Assembly: GCA_963529665.1 (NCBI GenBank)
Contig: CAUSAG010000003.1
Coordinates: forward strand, 62,001 to 126,000
From: Kingella_B sp963529665
Lineage (GTDB): Bacteria > Pseudomonadota > Gammaproteobacteria > Burkholderiales > Neisseriaceae
Direction: 5' to 3'
Length of the DNA: 64,000 nt
This document shows, piece by piece, positions 8,474 to 16,493 of the stretch (positions are counted from its first letter, which is position 1; each line of letters starts with the position of its first letter). The notes below the pieces were generated by a model, which saw only the letters and a list, made by a program, of their open reading frames with translations, was not told the DNA's origin and searched no databases. The position numbers and the translations under genes were made by a program.

Positions 8474-9271
8474 ATGCCCCAGCCCCTTGTTATACCGTTT
8501 AACCGCTTGCTTATTACCCTGTCATTGCTGGTTTGGTTATCTATTCCGCTATTTATTTTGTACCAAGCATTCAACGCTTCGTCCCTTGGGGTAATAATTT
8601 TTTGCGTTTTATGTTTTATGTTGATGGTTGGCACGTCTTTTCGTTATGTATTTGATATATTAGAGACTTATCGCCAAGAATCGCTGCTTGTGATTGATGA
8701 GCAGGGCATAAACTACGCCCCCGTTGGCATCATCGCATGGCAAGATATTGAACATATACAGCCCTATTTGGAATCCAACAAGGGTTTCATTTATGTTTAT
8801 GGTATTGAGATCAAAATTAGAAAACCTGAGCCTTATGCTGCCAAAATCAAGCCGCACAAGCTCAAATCATTCCAGAAGTTTTCTGTCTTGCAAATTTCCC
8901 GATACTTGTTGCCCATACCTGCTAAAAAATTAGTGAAACAAATTGCTCGGGAATACGGCAGCTATTATCTATTTCGCCTTGATGAACACGGCTTAACCGC
9001 TGCGCAGCTTGGCACAATCGCATGGCAAGATATTGACGATATACGATTGTCTTCTGAATTTCCTTGCTCACACGGCTTAACCATTAAACTCAAACACCCC
9101 AAGCCGTATCTTGCCAATATTCCGCCGCATGAACACAAAGCATTTCTCAGCCAGCCAGAATTTAATCTTTCCTCAGATTGGTTGCCGCTGCCTGCTAAAA
9201 CCTTATTGCAGCAAATAGAACAGGAATACGGCAGCTATTACCAGCCCGCTTCGCCGATTAAGGCAGCCTGA
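8474..9271 (+). CDS. Membrane protein with duplicated STM3941-type domain
   Basis: 265 residues. Two membrane helices at about 11-30 and 38-56 are followed by two tandem copies of a ~95-residue soluble unit (about 71-165 and 166-257). Each copy runs from a DE(Q/H)G(I/L) start through IAWQDI and a PxPAK stretch to EYGSYY. The pattern resembles the STM3941 family of inner-membrane proteins, possibly PH-like. The function is unknown. The start at 8474 is set by AAAAGGAAA just upstream, although the frame opens at 8312. The final codons are read through a DUS (IKAA). It lies 35 nt before pgk and may be cotranscribed with it. Confidence 0.7.
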   Translation: MPQPLVIPFNRLLITLSLLVWLSIPLFILYQAFNASSLGVIIFCVLCFMLMVGTSFRYVFDILETYRQESLLVIDEQGINYAPVGIIAWQDIEHIQPYLESNKGFIYVYGIEIKIRKPEPYAAKIKPHKLKSFQKFSVLQISRYLLPIPAKKLVKQIAREYGSYYLFRLDEHGLTAAQLGTIAWQDIDDIRLSSEFPCSHGLTIKLKHPKPYLANIPPHEHKAFLSQPEFNLSSDWLPLPAKTLLQQIEQEYGSYYQPASPIKAA

Positions 9272-9306
9272 AACCCCTTTCCCAACCCCTTGCAAAGGAC
9301 TTCTCC

Positions 9307-10485
9307 ATGTCATTTCTCAAACTCACCGACCAAAATGTAAACGGCAAAACCGTGCTCATCCGCGCCGATTTAAACGTCCCCTTTAAAGACGGCAAAATCA
9401 GCGACGATACCCGCATTCGCGCTTCGCTGCCATCCATCCAATATTGCTTGGACAACGGCGCAGCGGTCATCGTCATGACGCATTTGGGTCGCCCCACCGA
9501 AGGTGAATTCCACCCTGAAGACGACGTTGCCCCCGTTGCCGTGCATTTGGGCAAACTGCTGGGCAAGGAAGTTAAAGTGTTGAACGACTGGCGCGACAAT
9601 CCGCCCAGCGTGAAAGCAGGCGAAGTTGCGCTGCTGCAAAACGTGCGCATCAACAAAGGCGAAAAGAAAAACGACCCCGAGCTGGGCAAAGCCTACGCCG
9701 CCTTGTGCGATATTTTCGTGAACGATGCCTTTGGCACCGCGCACCGCGCCCAAGCGTCCACCGAAGCCGTTGCCGCCGCCGCGCCGCTTGCCTGCGCGGG
9801 CATTTTGATGGCAGCGGAATTGGACGCGCTGGGCAAAGCCCTGAAAAACCCCGCCCGCCCGCTGGTGGCGATTGTGGCAGGCAGCAAAGTGTCCACCAAG
9901 CTCACCATTTTGAATAGCTTGGCAGACAAGGTGGACGAGCTGATTGTGGGCGGCGGCATCGCCAACACTTGCTTGCTGGCGCAGGGCAAAGAATTGGGCA
10001 AATCGTTGGTGGAAGCCGATTTGGTGAACGAAGCGGGCGCGATTATGGAAAAAATGGCGCAGCGCGGCAACCCGATTCCGCTGCCTGTGGACTGCATTGT
10101 GGCAACCGAGTTTTCCGAAACCGCCGCGCCGCTGCCGCGCGATGTGAACCAAATCGGCAAGGACGAGCAAATTTTGGACATCGGCGAACAATCGCGCGCG
10201 CGCTTGGCAGAAATTTTGCAAAACGCGGGCACGATTGTGTGGAACGGGCCCGTGGGCGTGTTTGAGTTTGATAACTTTGCGGGTGGCACCAAAGCCGTTG
10301 CCGAAGCGATTGCCGCGAGCAATGCGTTTTCCATTGCGGGCGGCGGGGATACGCTGGCGGCCATCGCTAAGTTTGGCGTAACCGATAAAATCAGCTATAT
10401 CTCAACGGGTGGCGGCGCGTTTTTGGAATTTTTGGAAGGCAAAGAATTGCCAGCCGTGGCGGCGTTGGAGAAGTTTGCGAAGTAG
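9307..10485 (+). CDS. pgk: Phosphoglycerate kinase
   Basis: 392 residues. It makes ATP from 1,3-bisphosphoglycerate and ADP in glycolysis. The substrate-binding RADLNVPFKDG is at residues 19-29, the hinge/basic patch HLGRP follows, and the ATP-site pattern with FVNDAFGTAHRAQAST and GGGDTLAAI is near the end. AAAGGA precedes the ATG. The gene carries no in-frame DUS, in contrast to many of its neighbours. Confidence 0.98.
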   Translation: MSFLKLTDQNVNGKTVLIRADLNVPFKDGKISDDTRIRASLPSIQYCLDNGAAVIVMTHLGRPTEGEFHPEDDVAPVAVHLGKLLGKEVKVLNDWRDNPPSVKAGEVALLQNVRINKGEKKNDPELGKAYAALCDIFVNDAFGTAHRAQASTEAVAAAAPLACAGILMAAELDALGKALKNPARPLVAIVAGSKVSTKLTILNSLADKVDELIVGGGIANTCLLAQGKELGKSLVEADLVNEAGAIMEKMAQRGNPIPLPVDCIVATEFSETAAPLPRDVNQIGKDEQILDIGEQSRARLAEILQNAGTIVWNGPVGVFEFDNFAGGTKAVAEAIAASNAFSIAGGGDTLAAIAKFGVTDKISYISTGGGAFLEFLEGKELPAVAALEKFAK

Positions 10486-10597
10486 GATTTGATTGAAGTG
10501 AATAGATGGGCAGCCTGAAAATGTGATTGGTGCGTTTTTGGGCTGGTTTTTTTGTGTGTGGGATTTTTTTGGGGCGTGGTTTGTTTGGTAATTTGGG

Positions 10598-10957
10598 TTT
10601 TCAGGCTGCCTTTGGGGGCGCTTTCAGGCAGCCTGAAAATGGGGTTGCGCTTTGTGGTTGGCTTTGAATGTGGTGTTTACCATGCGCTTCATGCCAGCGG
10701 GGCACTTACTTTTCTTTGCTTCGCCAAAGAAAAGTAAGCAAAAGAAAGGCGACCCCGACGTGCAGGTTTGGCTACGCCAAACTTCCCTCACTCCGCATCC
10801 TTTTTTCGGCGCGTGCGAACTAGTCGCACTTCGTGCGCCGTCGGACAAGCGCACGCTTGTTTCCGAAAAAAGAATGCTGCGTTCGGCTGGACGTAGGGGA
10901 GTGGGCAGTAGTGTCAAACGTTTGTTATGGATTGACCAAAATGGGGCAGCCTGAAAA
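10598..10957. repeat. Structured intergenic element, copy A
   Basis: About 360 bp, bounded by DUS and about 90 percent identical by eye to 11151-11506. It contains a perfect 14 bp stem (10705-10718 with 10725-10738, loop CTTCGC), then a GACCCCGACGTGCAG box, a small stem GTTTGGC/GCCAAAC (10766-10782), and a long-range pairing of GCATCCTTTTTTCGG (10795-10809) with 10863-10877 (one mismatch) enclosing further stems. Open frames across it are repeat translations, not genes. Confidence 0.85.
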
Positions 10958-10987
10958 CTGGAAAATGGTTTTCAGGCTGCTTTTTTG
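10946..10987 (+). terminator. Inverted DUS pair with T run
   Basis: GCAGCCTGAAAAC and GTTTTCAGGCTGC followed by TTTTTT. It closes copy A of the structured element. Confidence 0.65.
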
Positions 10988-11050
10988 TGATGAGAGAGTT
11001 TAGGTTGTCTTTATTGTTAAAAGTTACTCAGTAGGCAGCCTGAAATGAGT

Positions 11051-11143
11051 ATGGAGCGGCGACGTCTCGTCGCCAACAGCTTCAAACAGAGCATGGCTGG
11101 TTTGCCAAGATGCAAGATGTCGGCGAACCGCCGACGCTCCATT
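11051..11143. repeat. ~95 bp dispersed repeat with inverted ends, copy 1
   Basis: Starts ATGGAGCGGCGACG, has a central GAGCATGGCTGGTTTGCCAA, and ends CGCCGACGCTCCAT. The ends are complementary to each other. DUS lie on both sides. Confidence 0.8.
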
Positions 11144-11150
11144 GGGGTGG

Positions 11151-11506
11151 TTTTCAGGCTGCCTTTGGGGGAGCTTTCAGGCAGCCTGAAAATGGGGTTG
11201 CGCTTTGTGGTTGGCTTTGAGTGCGGTGTTTACCATGCGTCTCGTGCCGACGGGGCACTTACTTTTCTTTGCTTCGCCAAAGAAAAGTAAGCAAAAGAAA
11301 GGCGACCCCGACGTGCAGGTCTGCTTCGCAGACTTCCCTCACTGCGCATCCTTTTTTCGGCGCGTGCGAACTAGTCGCACTTCGTGCGCCGTCGGACAAG
11401 CGCACGCTTTTTCCCGAAAAAAGGATGCTTCGTTCGGCTGGACGTAGGGGAAGGGCAGCAGTCTCAAACGTTTGTGATGAATTAACCAAAAAAGGCAGCC
11501 TGAAAA
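11151..11506. repeat. Structured intergenic element, copy B
   Basis: Second copy of the element at 10598-10957. The 14 bp stem is unchanged (11258-11291). The small stem reads GTCTGC/GCAGAC (11319-11333) instead of GTTTGGC/GCCAAAC, with both arms changed together. The long arms GCATCCTTTTTTCGG (11346-11360) and CCGAAAAAAGGATGC (11414-11428) pair perfectly. Confidence 0.85.
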
Positions 11507-11536
11507 TGGGCTTTCTACTTTCAGGCTGCCTTTTTT
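11488..11536. terminator. Inverted DUS pair closing copy B
   Basis: AAAAAAGGCAGCCTGAAA (11488-11505) pairs exactly with 11519-11536, giving an 18 bp stem with T runs usable in both directions. Confidence 0.75.
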
Positions 11537-11565
11537 AGGTGGGCTTTGTGGCAGCCTGAAACGGG

Positions 11566-11660
11566 ATGGAGTGGCGACGGCTCGTCGCCAAATCGCTTAT
11601 AAAACAAAGCATGGCTGGTTTGCCAAGACGCGAGATGTCGGCGAGCCGCCGACGCTCCAT
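11566..11660. repeat. ~95 bp dispersed repeat, copy 2
   Basis: ATGGAGTGGCGACGGCTCGT to CGCCGACGCTCCAT, with the shared core CATGGCTGGTTTGCCAAGA. It is the closest relative of 11051-11143. Confidence 0.8.
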
Positions 11661-11764
11661 TGGGTTGGTTTTTAGGCTGCCTTTGGAGTAGGGCAGGGCA
11701 TAGCCGTTTAACAATCATTGATGCAGCCTGAAAACCACATCCCCAAAAAACGCAGCCTGAAACC

Positions 11765-12664
11765 CTACTCCGTGCAAATCGCCTGCTTCGGCACGCGCGC
11801 CATGTTCCAATTTGCCACCGCCCAATTCAACACATCGCGCGGGCGGTTCACTTCGGGCGCGGGCGGCAGGTTCAGATAGGCGCACACTTGGCGCAGCAGG
11901 GCTTCTTTCGCCGCCAAATCCAGCGCGGGGGCGAGTGTTTGCTTGCTCCATTTTTGCCCTTGCGCGTTCACCAGCAGCGGCAGATGCGCGTAATGCGGCG
12001 TGGGCATTTTCAGGCTGCGTTGCAAATACATTTGGCGCGGCGTGGAAACCAGCAAATCTTGCCCGCGCACAATATGCGTGATGCCCTGCGCGGCATCGTC
12101 CACCACCACCGCCAGCTGATACGCCCAATAGCCATCAGCGCGCAGCAGCACAAAATCGCCAATGTCGCGCGCCAGATTTTGCGCATAATGCCCAACAATC
12201 TCGTCTTCAAACGCAATCGTTTCATCGCACACCATCATGCGCCAAGCGCGGGTTTTGCGCGTGTCCTGATGCAGCCTGAAAACGTTATTCGGGCGACACG
12301 CGCCGTTGTACACAAAACCATCCACACCCATTTGCGCGGCGGCGTGCCAATCTTTGCGACTGCAATAGCAGGGATACGCCATGCCTGCGGTTTTCAGGCT
12401 GCCTAATGCGGCTTGATACAGCGCGTGGCGTTGGCTTTGATACACCACTGCGCCGTCCCATTCAAAGCCGAATTGTTCTAATGTGAACAAGATGTTATCC
12501 GCTGCGCCTGCCATTTCGCGCGGCGGGTCTAGGTCTTCCATGCGCAGCAGCCATGCGCCGCCGTGGGCGCGTGCGTCGGCGTAGGATGCGACGGCGGTTA
12601 AGAGCGAGCCGATGTGCAGCAAGCCTGTGGGGCTGGGGGCGAAGCGTCCGATGTAGTGGGGCAT
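11765..12664 (-). CDS. gluQ: Glutamyl-Q tRNA(Asp) synthetase
   Basis: 299 residues, the short form of a glutamyl-tRNA synthetase without an anticodon-binding domain. It attaches glutamate to the queuosine in tRNA-Asp. The class I opening is GRFAPSPTGLLHIGSLLTA, the zinc ligands are in CYCSR and, further on, Y and C of VYNGACR, and the KMSKS equivalent is KWSKQ. In many bacteria it sits next to dksA; here dksA is 10 kb away. In-frame DUS encode GSLKT and RLHQD. No strong ribosome site is seen. Confidence 0.93.
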   Translation of the reverse strand: MPHYIGRFAPSPTGLLHIGSLLTAVASYADARAHGGAWLLRMEDLDPPREMAGAADNILFTLEQFGFEWDGAVVYQSQRHALYQAALGSLKTAGMAYPCYCSRKDWHAAAQMGVDGFVYNGACRPNNVFRLHQDTRKTRAWRMMVCDETIAFEDEIVGHYAQNLARDIGDFVLLRADGYWAYQLAVVVDDAAQGITHIVRGQDLLVSTPRQMYLQRSLKMPTPHYAHLPLLVNAQGQKWSKQTLAPALDLAAKEALLRQVCAYLNLPPAPEVNRPRDVLNWAVANWNMARVPKQAICTE

Positions 12665-12748
12665 AAAGGCAGCCTGAAAAGGGGGAAAGGGCGGATTATA
12701 CGATTTTTGCGCTGTGTGTTTGGGCTGCGCGGAAACTTGTTGCGCTCG

Positions 12749-12791
12749 TTTTAGCTTCGCAGAAACTCGCTGCGCTCGTTTTCAGGCTGCC
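12749..12791 (+). repeat. TTAGCTTCGCAGAAACT short repeat beside a DUS
   Basis: A 21-22 bp unit (TTTTAGCTTCGCAGAAACTCG) running into a TTTTCAGGCTGCC DUS; a degenerate copy precedes it (CTGCGCGGAAACTTG). Related units occur at 37761-37804, 42278 and 50823. Confidence 0.6.
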
Positions 12792-12883
12792 GCAAATACA
12801 GTAATATCGCGCCCCAAAATAATCGCAAAACGCATAGCCCGTTTATTGTTCAACACCTTCATTTTCAAAAGGCAATCACCAAA

Positions 12884-14545
12884 ATGCTACTCGCCCTTTC
12901 CCTGCAAAACTTCGTCATCGTAGAAAAACTCAACCTAAACTTCCAAAACGGCTTCACCGTGCTCACAGGCGAAACAGGCGCGGGCAAATCCATCACGCTG
13001 GATGCCATCGCCCTGCTGTTGGGCGACAAAGCCGATTACAGCCAAATCCGCACAGGCGCAAACGAAGCGCAGCTCTCCGCCCTGTTTGACATCAGCGAAC
13101 ACCCCGCCCTGCAAGCCGAATTGCGCGAACAAGGCCTGCTGGATGACGACAGCAGCGAACTCGCCATCCGCCGCACCATTGATATAAAAGGCAAAAGCCG
13201 CAGCTACATCAACAACCAAGCCGCCACGCTGGCGCAACTCAAACACATCGGCTCGCAACTGATAGACATCCATGGGCAAAACGCGCACCACTCGCTCAAC
13301 CAAGAATCCGCGCAACGCCAATTGCTGGATGCCTTTTCAGGCAGCCTGAAACTGGTGGAGCAAACCCAAGCCGCCTACCAAGCATGGCAAAGCGCGCAAC
13401 AAGCGCTGAACGAAGCGCAAACCCAAGCCGAAAACATCGCCATAGAGCGCGAACGCCTAGAATGGCAATACAACGAGCTAGACCAAATCGCCCCCGAAAC
13501 AGGCGAATGGGAAAGCCTAAACCAAAGCCACGACAGCCTTGCCAACGCCGCCGAGCTGCTGCAAGCGGCAAACGAAGTTTTGGAATACATAGATAGCGAC
13601 AACGGCATCGCCCGCCAAATCAGCCGCAGCCAGCGCACCCTAAACAAGCTGGAACACATAGAACCGCGCTTTGCCGAAAGCCTAGAAATGCTAGACAGCA
13701 TAGAAGCCGAATTAAGCGAAATCAGCCGCAACCTTAGCGGCGTGTTAAGCGACATAGAAATCAACCCCAACGAATTGCACGCCAAAGAAGAGCGCATCAG
13801 CGAGCTGATGAGCATCGCCCGCAAATACCGCATAGAGCCCGAAGAGTTGCCCAACAAGCTGGCAGAAATTCAGGCTGCCTTGCAACAGCTAGAAGCCGCC
13901 ACCGACATTGAAGTGCTGCAAAAAAACGTTGCCCAAGCGCAAGATGCCTATATGCAAATCGCCCAGCAGCTATCCAGCGCACGGCACAAAGCCGCCAGCA
14001 AACTCGCCCACGAAACCACCGAACACATGCAAACGCTCGCCATGAAAGGCGCGAAATTCCACATAGAACTGCAACCGAGCAGCCCCACCGCGCACGGCTT
14101 GGAACACATCCAATACCAAGTTGCCGCCAACAAAGGCACGCCGCTGCGTCCGCTCAATAAAGTTGCGTCAGGCGGCGAATTGGCGCGCATCAGCCTATCC
14201 ATCCAAGTGGTAACCAGCCAATACACCCAAGTGCCCACACTGATTTTTGACGAAGTGGACACAGGCATCGGCGGTGGTGTTGCCGAAACCGTCGGGCGCG
14301 CCCTGCGCACGCTGGGCAAGCAACACCAAGTGCTCGCCATCACCCACCTGCCGCAAGTTGCCGCCTGCGGCGAACACCATTGGCAAGTCGCCAAACACAG
14401 CGAAGGCGAGCAAATCGTCAGCGAAATCAGCGTGCTGGACGATGCCACGCGCGTAAACGAAATCGCCCGTATGCTCGGCGGCGAAAAAATCACCGACACC
14501 ACGCGCCAGCATGCAGCGGAGATGTTGGCAAACGCGGCGAAATAG
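12884..14545 (+). CDS. recN: DNA repair protein RecN
   Basis: 553 residues, an SMC-like ATPase that binds double-strand ends and helps recombinational repair. Walker A is GETGAGKS at residues 29-36; long coiled coils fill about 150-370; the signature KVASGGELARISLSIQ and Walker B LIFDEVDTGIGGG follow near 425-465. DUS-derived peptides (FSGSLKLVE and EIQAALQQ) sit within the coiled-coil region. AAAGGCA upstream serves as a ribosome site. It is followed by an inverted DUS terminator. Confidence 0.96.
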   Translation: MLLALSLQNFVIVEKLNLNFQNGFTVLTGETGAGKSITLDAIALLLGDKADYSQIRTGANEAQLSALFDISEHPALQAELREQGLLDDDSSELAIRRTIDIKGKSRSYINNQAATLAQLKHIGSQLIDIHGQNAHHSLNQESAQRQLLDAFSGSLKLVEQTQAAYQAWQSAQQALNEAQTQAENIAIERERLEWQYNELDQIAPETGEWESLNQSHDSLANAAELLQAANEVLEYIDSDNGIARQISRSQRTLNKLEHIEPRFAESLEMLDSIEAELSEISRNLSGVLSDIEINPNELHAKEERISELMSIARKYRIEPEELPNKLAEIQAALQQLEAATDIEVLQKNVAQAQDAYMQIAQQLSSARHKAASKLAHETTEHMQTLAMKGAKFHIELQPSSPTAHGLEHIQYQVAANKGTPLRPLNKVASGGELARISLSIQVVTSQYTQVPTLIFDEVDTGIGGGVAETVGRALRTLGKQHQVLAITHLPQVAACGEHHWQVAKHSEGEQIVSEISVLDDATRVNEIARMLGGEKITDTTRQHAAEMLANAAK

Positions 14546-14546
14546 G

Positions 14547-14588
14547 TTTTCAGGCTGCCTATTGGGGGGACGATAGGCAGCCTGAAAA
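14547..14588 (+). terminator. recN terminator (inverted DUS pair)
   Basis: TTTTCAGGCTGCCTAT (14547-14562) and ATAGGCAGCCTGAAAA (14573-14588), a 16 bp stem starting 2 nt after the recN stop. Confidence 0.85.
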
Positions 14589-14598
14589 ATAAAGAAAT

Positions 14599-14706
14599 GC
14601 CGTCATTCTCGCGCAGACGGGAATCTGGTTTGATATTCAGAAATAATTGTAAAAACAAGCCATTGTTTAAGTTTAGGCAAGATTCCCGCCTGCGCTGGAA
14701 TGACGG
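14599..14706. repeat. dRS3-like inverted repeat pair
   Basis: GCCGTCATTC...GACGGGAATC (14599-14625) and GATTCCCGCC...GGAATGACGG (14681-14706) face each other around ~55 bp of AT-rich DNA. Each arm is itself a GATTCCC...GGGAATC-type palindrome like the dRS3 repeats of Neisseria. The rest of the gap 14546-14917 holds only DUS. Confidence 0.65.
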
Positions 14707-14850
14707 AGGATTGACTATTTTTGTTTGATTTTAGGTTTTGCAAAGGTTTCAGGCTGCCTATTGGGATAACGATAGGCACGCATGCGGATTCATGTTGAGA
14801 TTTTGCAAGCCGTGTGCGTAGTAAAGCCACACACCCAGCGGCGCAATAAT

Positions 14851-14908
14851 CAGGCAGCCTGAAAACGAGTTAAGCGAAACACGCCACTTCGTTTTCAGGC
14901 TGCCTTTT
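14851..14908 (-). terminator. envC terminator (inverted DUS pair)
   Basis: AGGCAGCCTGAAAACGA and its complement at 14891-14907 form a stem 10 nt downstream of the envC stop on the minus strand. Confidence 0.75.
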
Positions 14909-14917
14909 GCTGCGTGT

Positions 14918-16189
14918 TTACCGCAGCCAAACCAGCGGATTCATAATCTTATTGCGATAGCGCAGCTCCAAATACAAGCCTTGTTCGCCTGCGGGCAGCG
15001 TGCCGCTGGTGGCGATGTTTTGCCCTGCGTTCACGCGGCTACCGTTGCCGGCGTGGATGGCGGACAGCCCTGCATACACCGACATATAGCCGTTACCGTG
15101 GTCGATAATCATCATATTGCCGTAGCCTGCTTGGTTGGCGGTGTAAACCACTGTGCCAGCGGCGATGCTGCGCACGGGCGCGGGCGCGGTGGCGATGAAG
15201 ATGCCGCGCCATGTGCCGCCGCTGGGGCGGGCGGTGCCAAAGCGCCCGATGATGTTGCCCGATGCGGGCATGATGCCGCGCAGGGGTTTTTGGGCGGCGG
15301 GTTTGGTGGCTTCAGCTGGGGTTTCGGCGCGGCTGGGCTGATTGGGGCGCAGGTTTAAATCTTCGCGCGTGAGCGTGGATTTGGGCTTGCCGCCGCGTTG
15401 TTCGGCATCTTGGGCGCGTTTGCGGGCTTCTTGCGCGCGTTTTTCGGCTTCGGCTTTGCGCTGGGCGTTTTGCTTGGCAACGATGTTGGCGATTACTTGG
15501 TTGAGCTGGCGCTCGTTGGCGTGCAACTGGGCAAGTTTTTGCCGTTGAGCGCTGATGTCTTTGCTCAATTGGCTGCTGTTGGTTTGGGCTTGGCTGTGGG
15601 TTTGCCCGAGCTTTTTCAGTTTTTGCCGTTGCTGGGCGGCGAGTTGCTCAATGCGTTTAAGCTCGGTGTTGATGGCTTGCTGTTGGCTGTTGAGCTCGCT
15701 TTGCTGTTGCACCAGTTTGTCAATCAGCTTTTTGTTGGCTTGATTGATGTGGCGGGTGTAGGCAAGAAAGCGGCTTTTTTGGTTGGCATCGCTGCTTTTG
15801 AGCAGCAGGGCGACGGCAGCGGGCTGCGGATTTTTGTAGTTGTTGGCAAGCAGCTGGGCAACTTGGGCTTTGGTGTTGCTGATGTTGGTTTGCAGCTCGG
15901 ATAGCGTGGCTTGCAGCGCGGTGAGCTTTTGCCATTCGGCTTGCTCGCGCTGGGCAAGCTCGTTGAGTTCGCGGCGGGCTTTGGCGATGGCGATTTGGGT
16001 TTCGCGCAAGATTTGCGCGGCGCGGCGTTGCGCGGCTTGCTTGGCGGCAAGGTCTTTTTCCGTGGCGGCGATGGCATCGCGCACGTTATTTAATTCGGCG
16101 TTGGGGTTGGGTGGATTATCGTTGGCGGCGGGGGCGATTTGCGGCGCGATTAGGGCGATGCTGAGCAGCAGAGCGGCAGATGTTTTCAT
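14918..16189 (-). CDS. envC: Murein hydrolase activator EnvC-like, degenerate LytM domain
   Basis: 423 residues. A signal peptide ending in APAA is followed by a long coiled coil (about 30-260) rich in Gln, Lys and Ala, a Pro/Thr linker, and a C-terminal LytM/M23 domain (about 300-423). The zinc ligands are absent: the expected HxGxD position reads GTWRGIFIA and the HxH position reads SVYAGLS. This is the EnvC/NlpD pattern, in which the protein does not cut peptidoglycan but switches on amidases such as AmiC during cell division. The ORF is transcribed away from prfA. Confidence 0.88.
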   Translation of the reverse strand: MKTSAALLLSIALIAPQIAPAANDNPPNPNAELNNVRDAIAATEKDLAAKQAAQRRAAQILRETQIAIAKARRELNELAQREQAEWQKLTALQATLSELQTNISNTKAQVAQLLANNYKNPQPAAVALLLKSSDANQKSRFLAYTRHINQANKKLIDKLVQQQSELNSQQQAINTELKRIEQLAAQQRQKLKKLGQTHSQAQTNSSQLSKDISAQRQKLAQLHANERQLNQVIANIVAKQNAQRKAEAEKRAQEARKRAQDAEQRGGKPKSTLTREDLNLRPNQPSRAETPAEATKPAAQKPLRGIMPASGNIIGRFGTARPSGGTWRGIFIATAPAPVRSIAAGTVVYTANQAGYGNMMIIDHGNGYMSVYAGLSAIHAGNGSRVNAGQNIATSGTLPAGEQGLYLELRYRNKIMNPLVWLR

Positions 16190-16267
16190 GAATTCGGTTT
16201 GTGTTAAGCGTTTGAAAATGGGGGCTATTATAGTGAGTTTTCTGCCTTACGGCATACCCCTTATATA

Positions 16268-16304
16268 CCCAAATCAAAGATTTGGACAAAGGGGCAAGGC
16301 TGCC
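16268..16304 (+). repeat. CAAATCAAAGATTTGG / AAAGGGGCAAGGCTGCC repeat, copy 1
   Basis: A palindrome CCAAATC-AAA-GATTTGG followed by ACAAAGGGGCAAGGCTGCC. Further copies are at 27840-27888 (inverted) and about 51082-51130. The remainder of the gap 16190-16493 contains DUS and the prfA promoter. Confidence 0.7.
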
Positions 16305-16437
16305 TTGATAGCGGCGGCAAGAGCAGCCTGAAAATGGGTGCATGGCGATGGGCTGTGTTTTCAGGCTGCCGCAGGGCAGGACGGTTATGCGCTGCGCCAG
16401 ATAGGCAGCCTGAAAAGCAAATATCCGCTGTTTACCG

Positions 16438-16484
16438 TATAATTCGCCGTTTTTTCAACCCTTTTCAGGCAGCCTGAAAACCAG
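16438..16484 (+). promoter_or_regulatory. prfA -10 box and overlapping DUS palindrome in leader
   Basis: TATAAT at 16438-16443 is a perfect -10; no consensus -35 is seen. About 20 nt downstream lies TTTTCAGGCAGCCTGAAAA, a DUS overlapped by its own near-complement. There is no Shine-Dalgarno before the ATG at 16494. Confidence 0.55.
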
Positions 16485-16493
16485 ATTCCAATC

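Larger units (their letters stand above)
10486..11764. other. 1.28 kb gene-free, repeat-rich interval
   Basis: No convincing gene lies between pgk and gluQ. Open frames here translate repeats and DUS and lack ribosome sites. The interval holds, in order: a structured repeat (10598-10957), a ~95 bp repeat (11051-11143), a second structured repeat (11151-11506), a second ~95 bp repeat (11566-11660), and many DUS copies. Confidence 0.8.

Noticed and set aside
9370..10364. Long minus-strand frames inside pgk (up to 283 codons)
   Set aside because: Shadows of pgk caused by its GC-rich codon use; no motifs and no ribosome sites.
10624..11538. Open frames up to 105 codons on both strands in the gap between pgk and gluQ
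   Set aside because: They translate the two structured repeats and DUS, lack ribosome sites and code for the same peptide twice because the DNA is duplicated.
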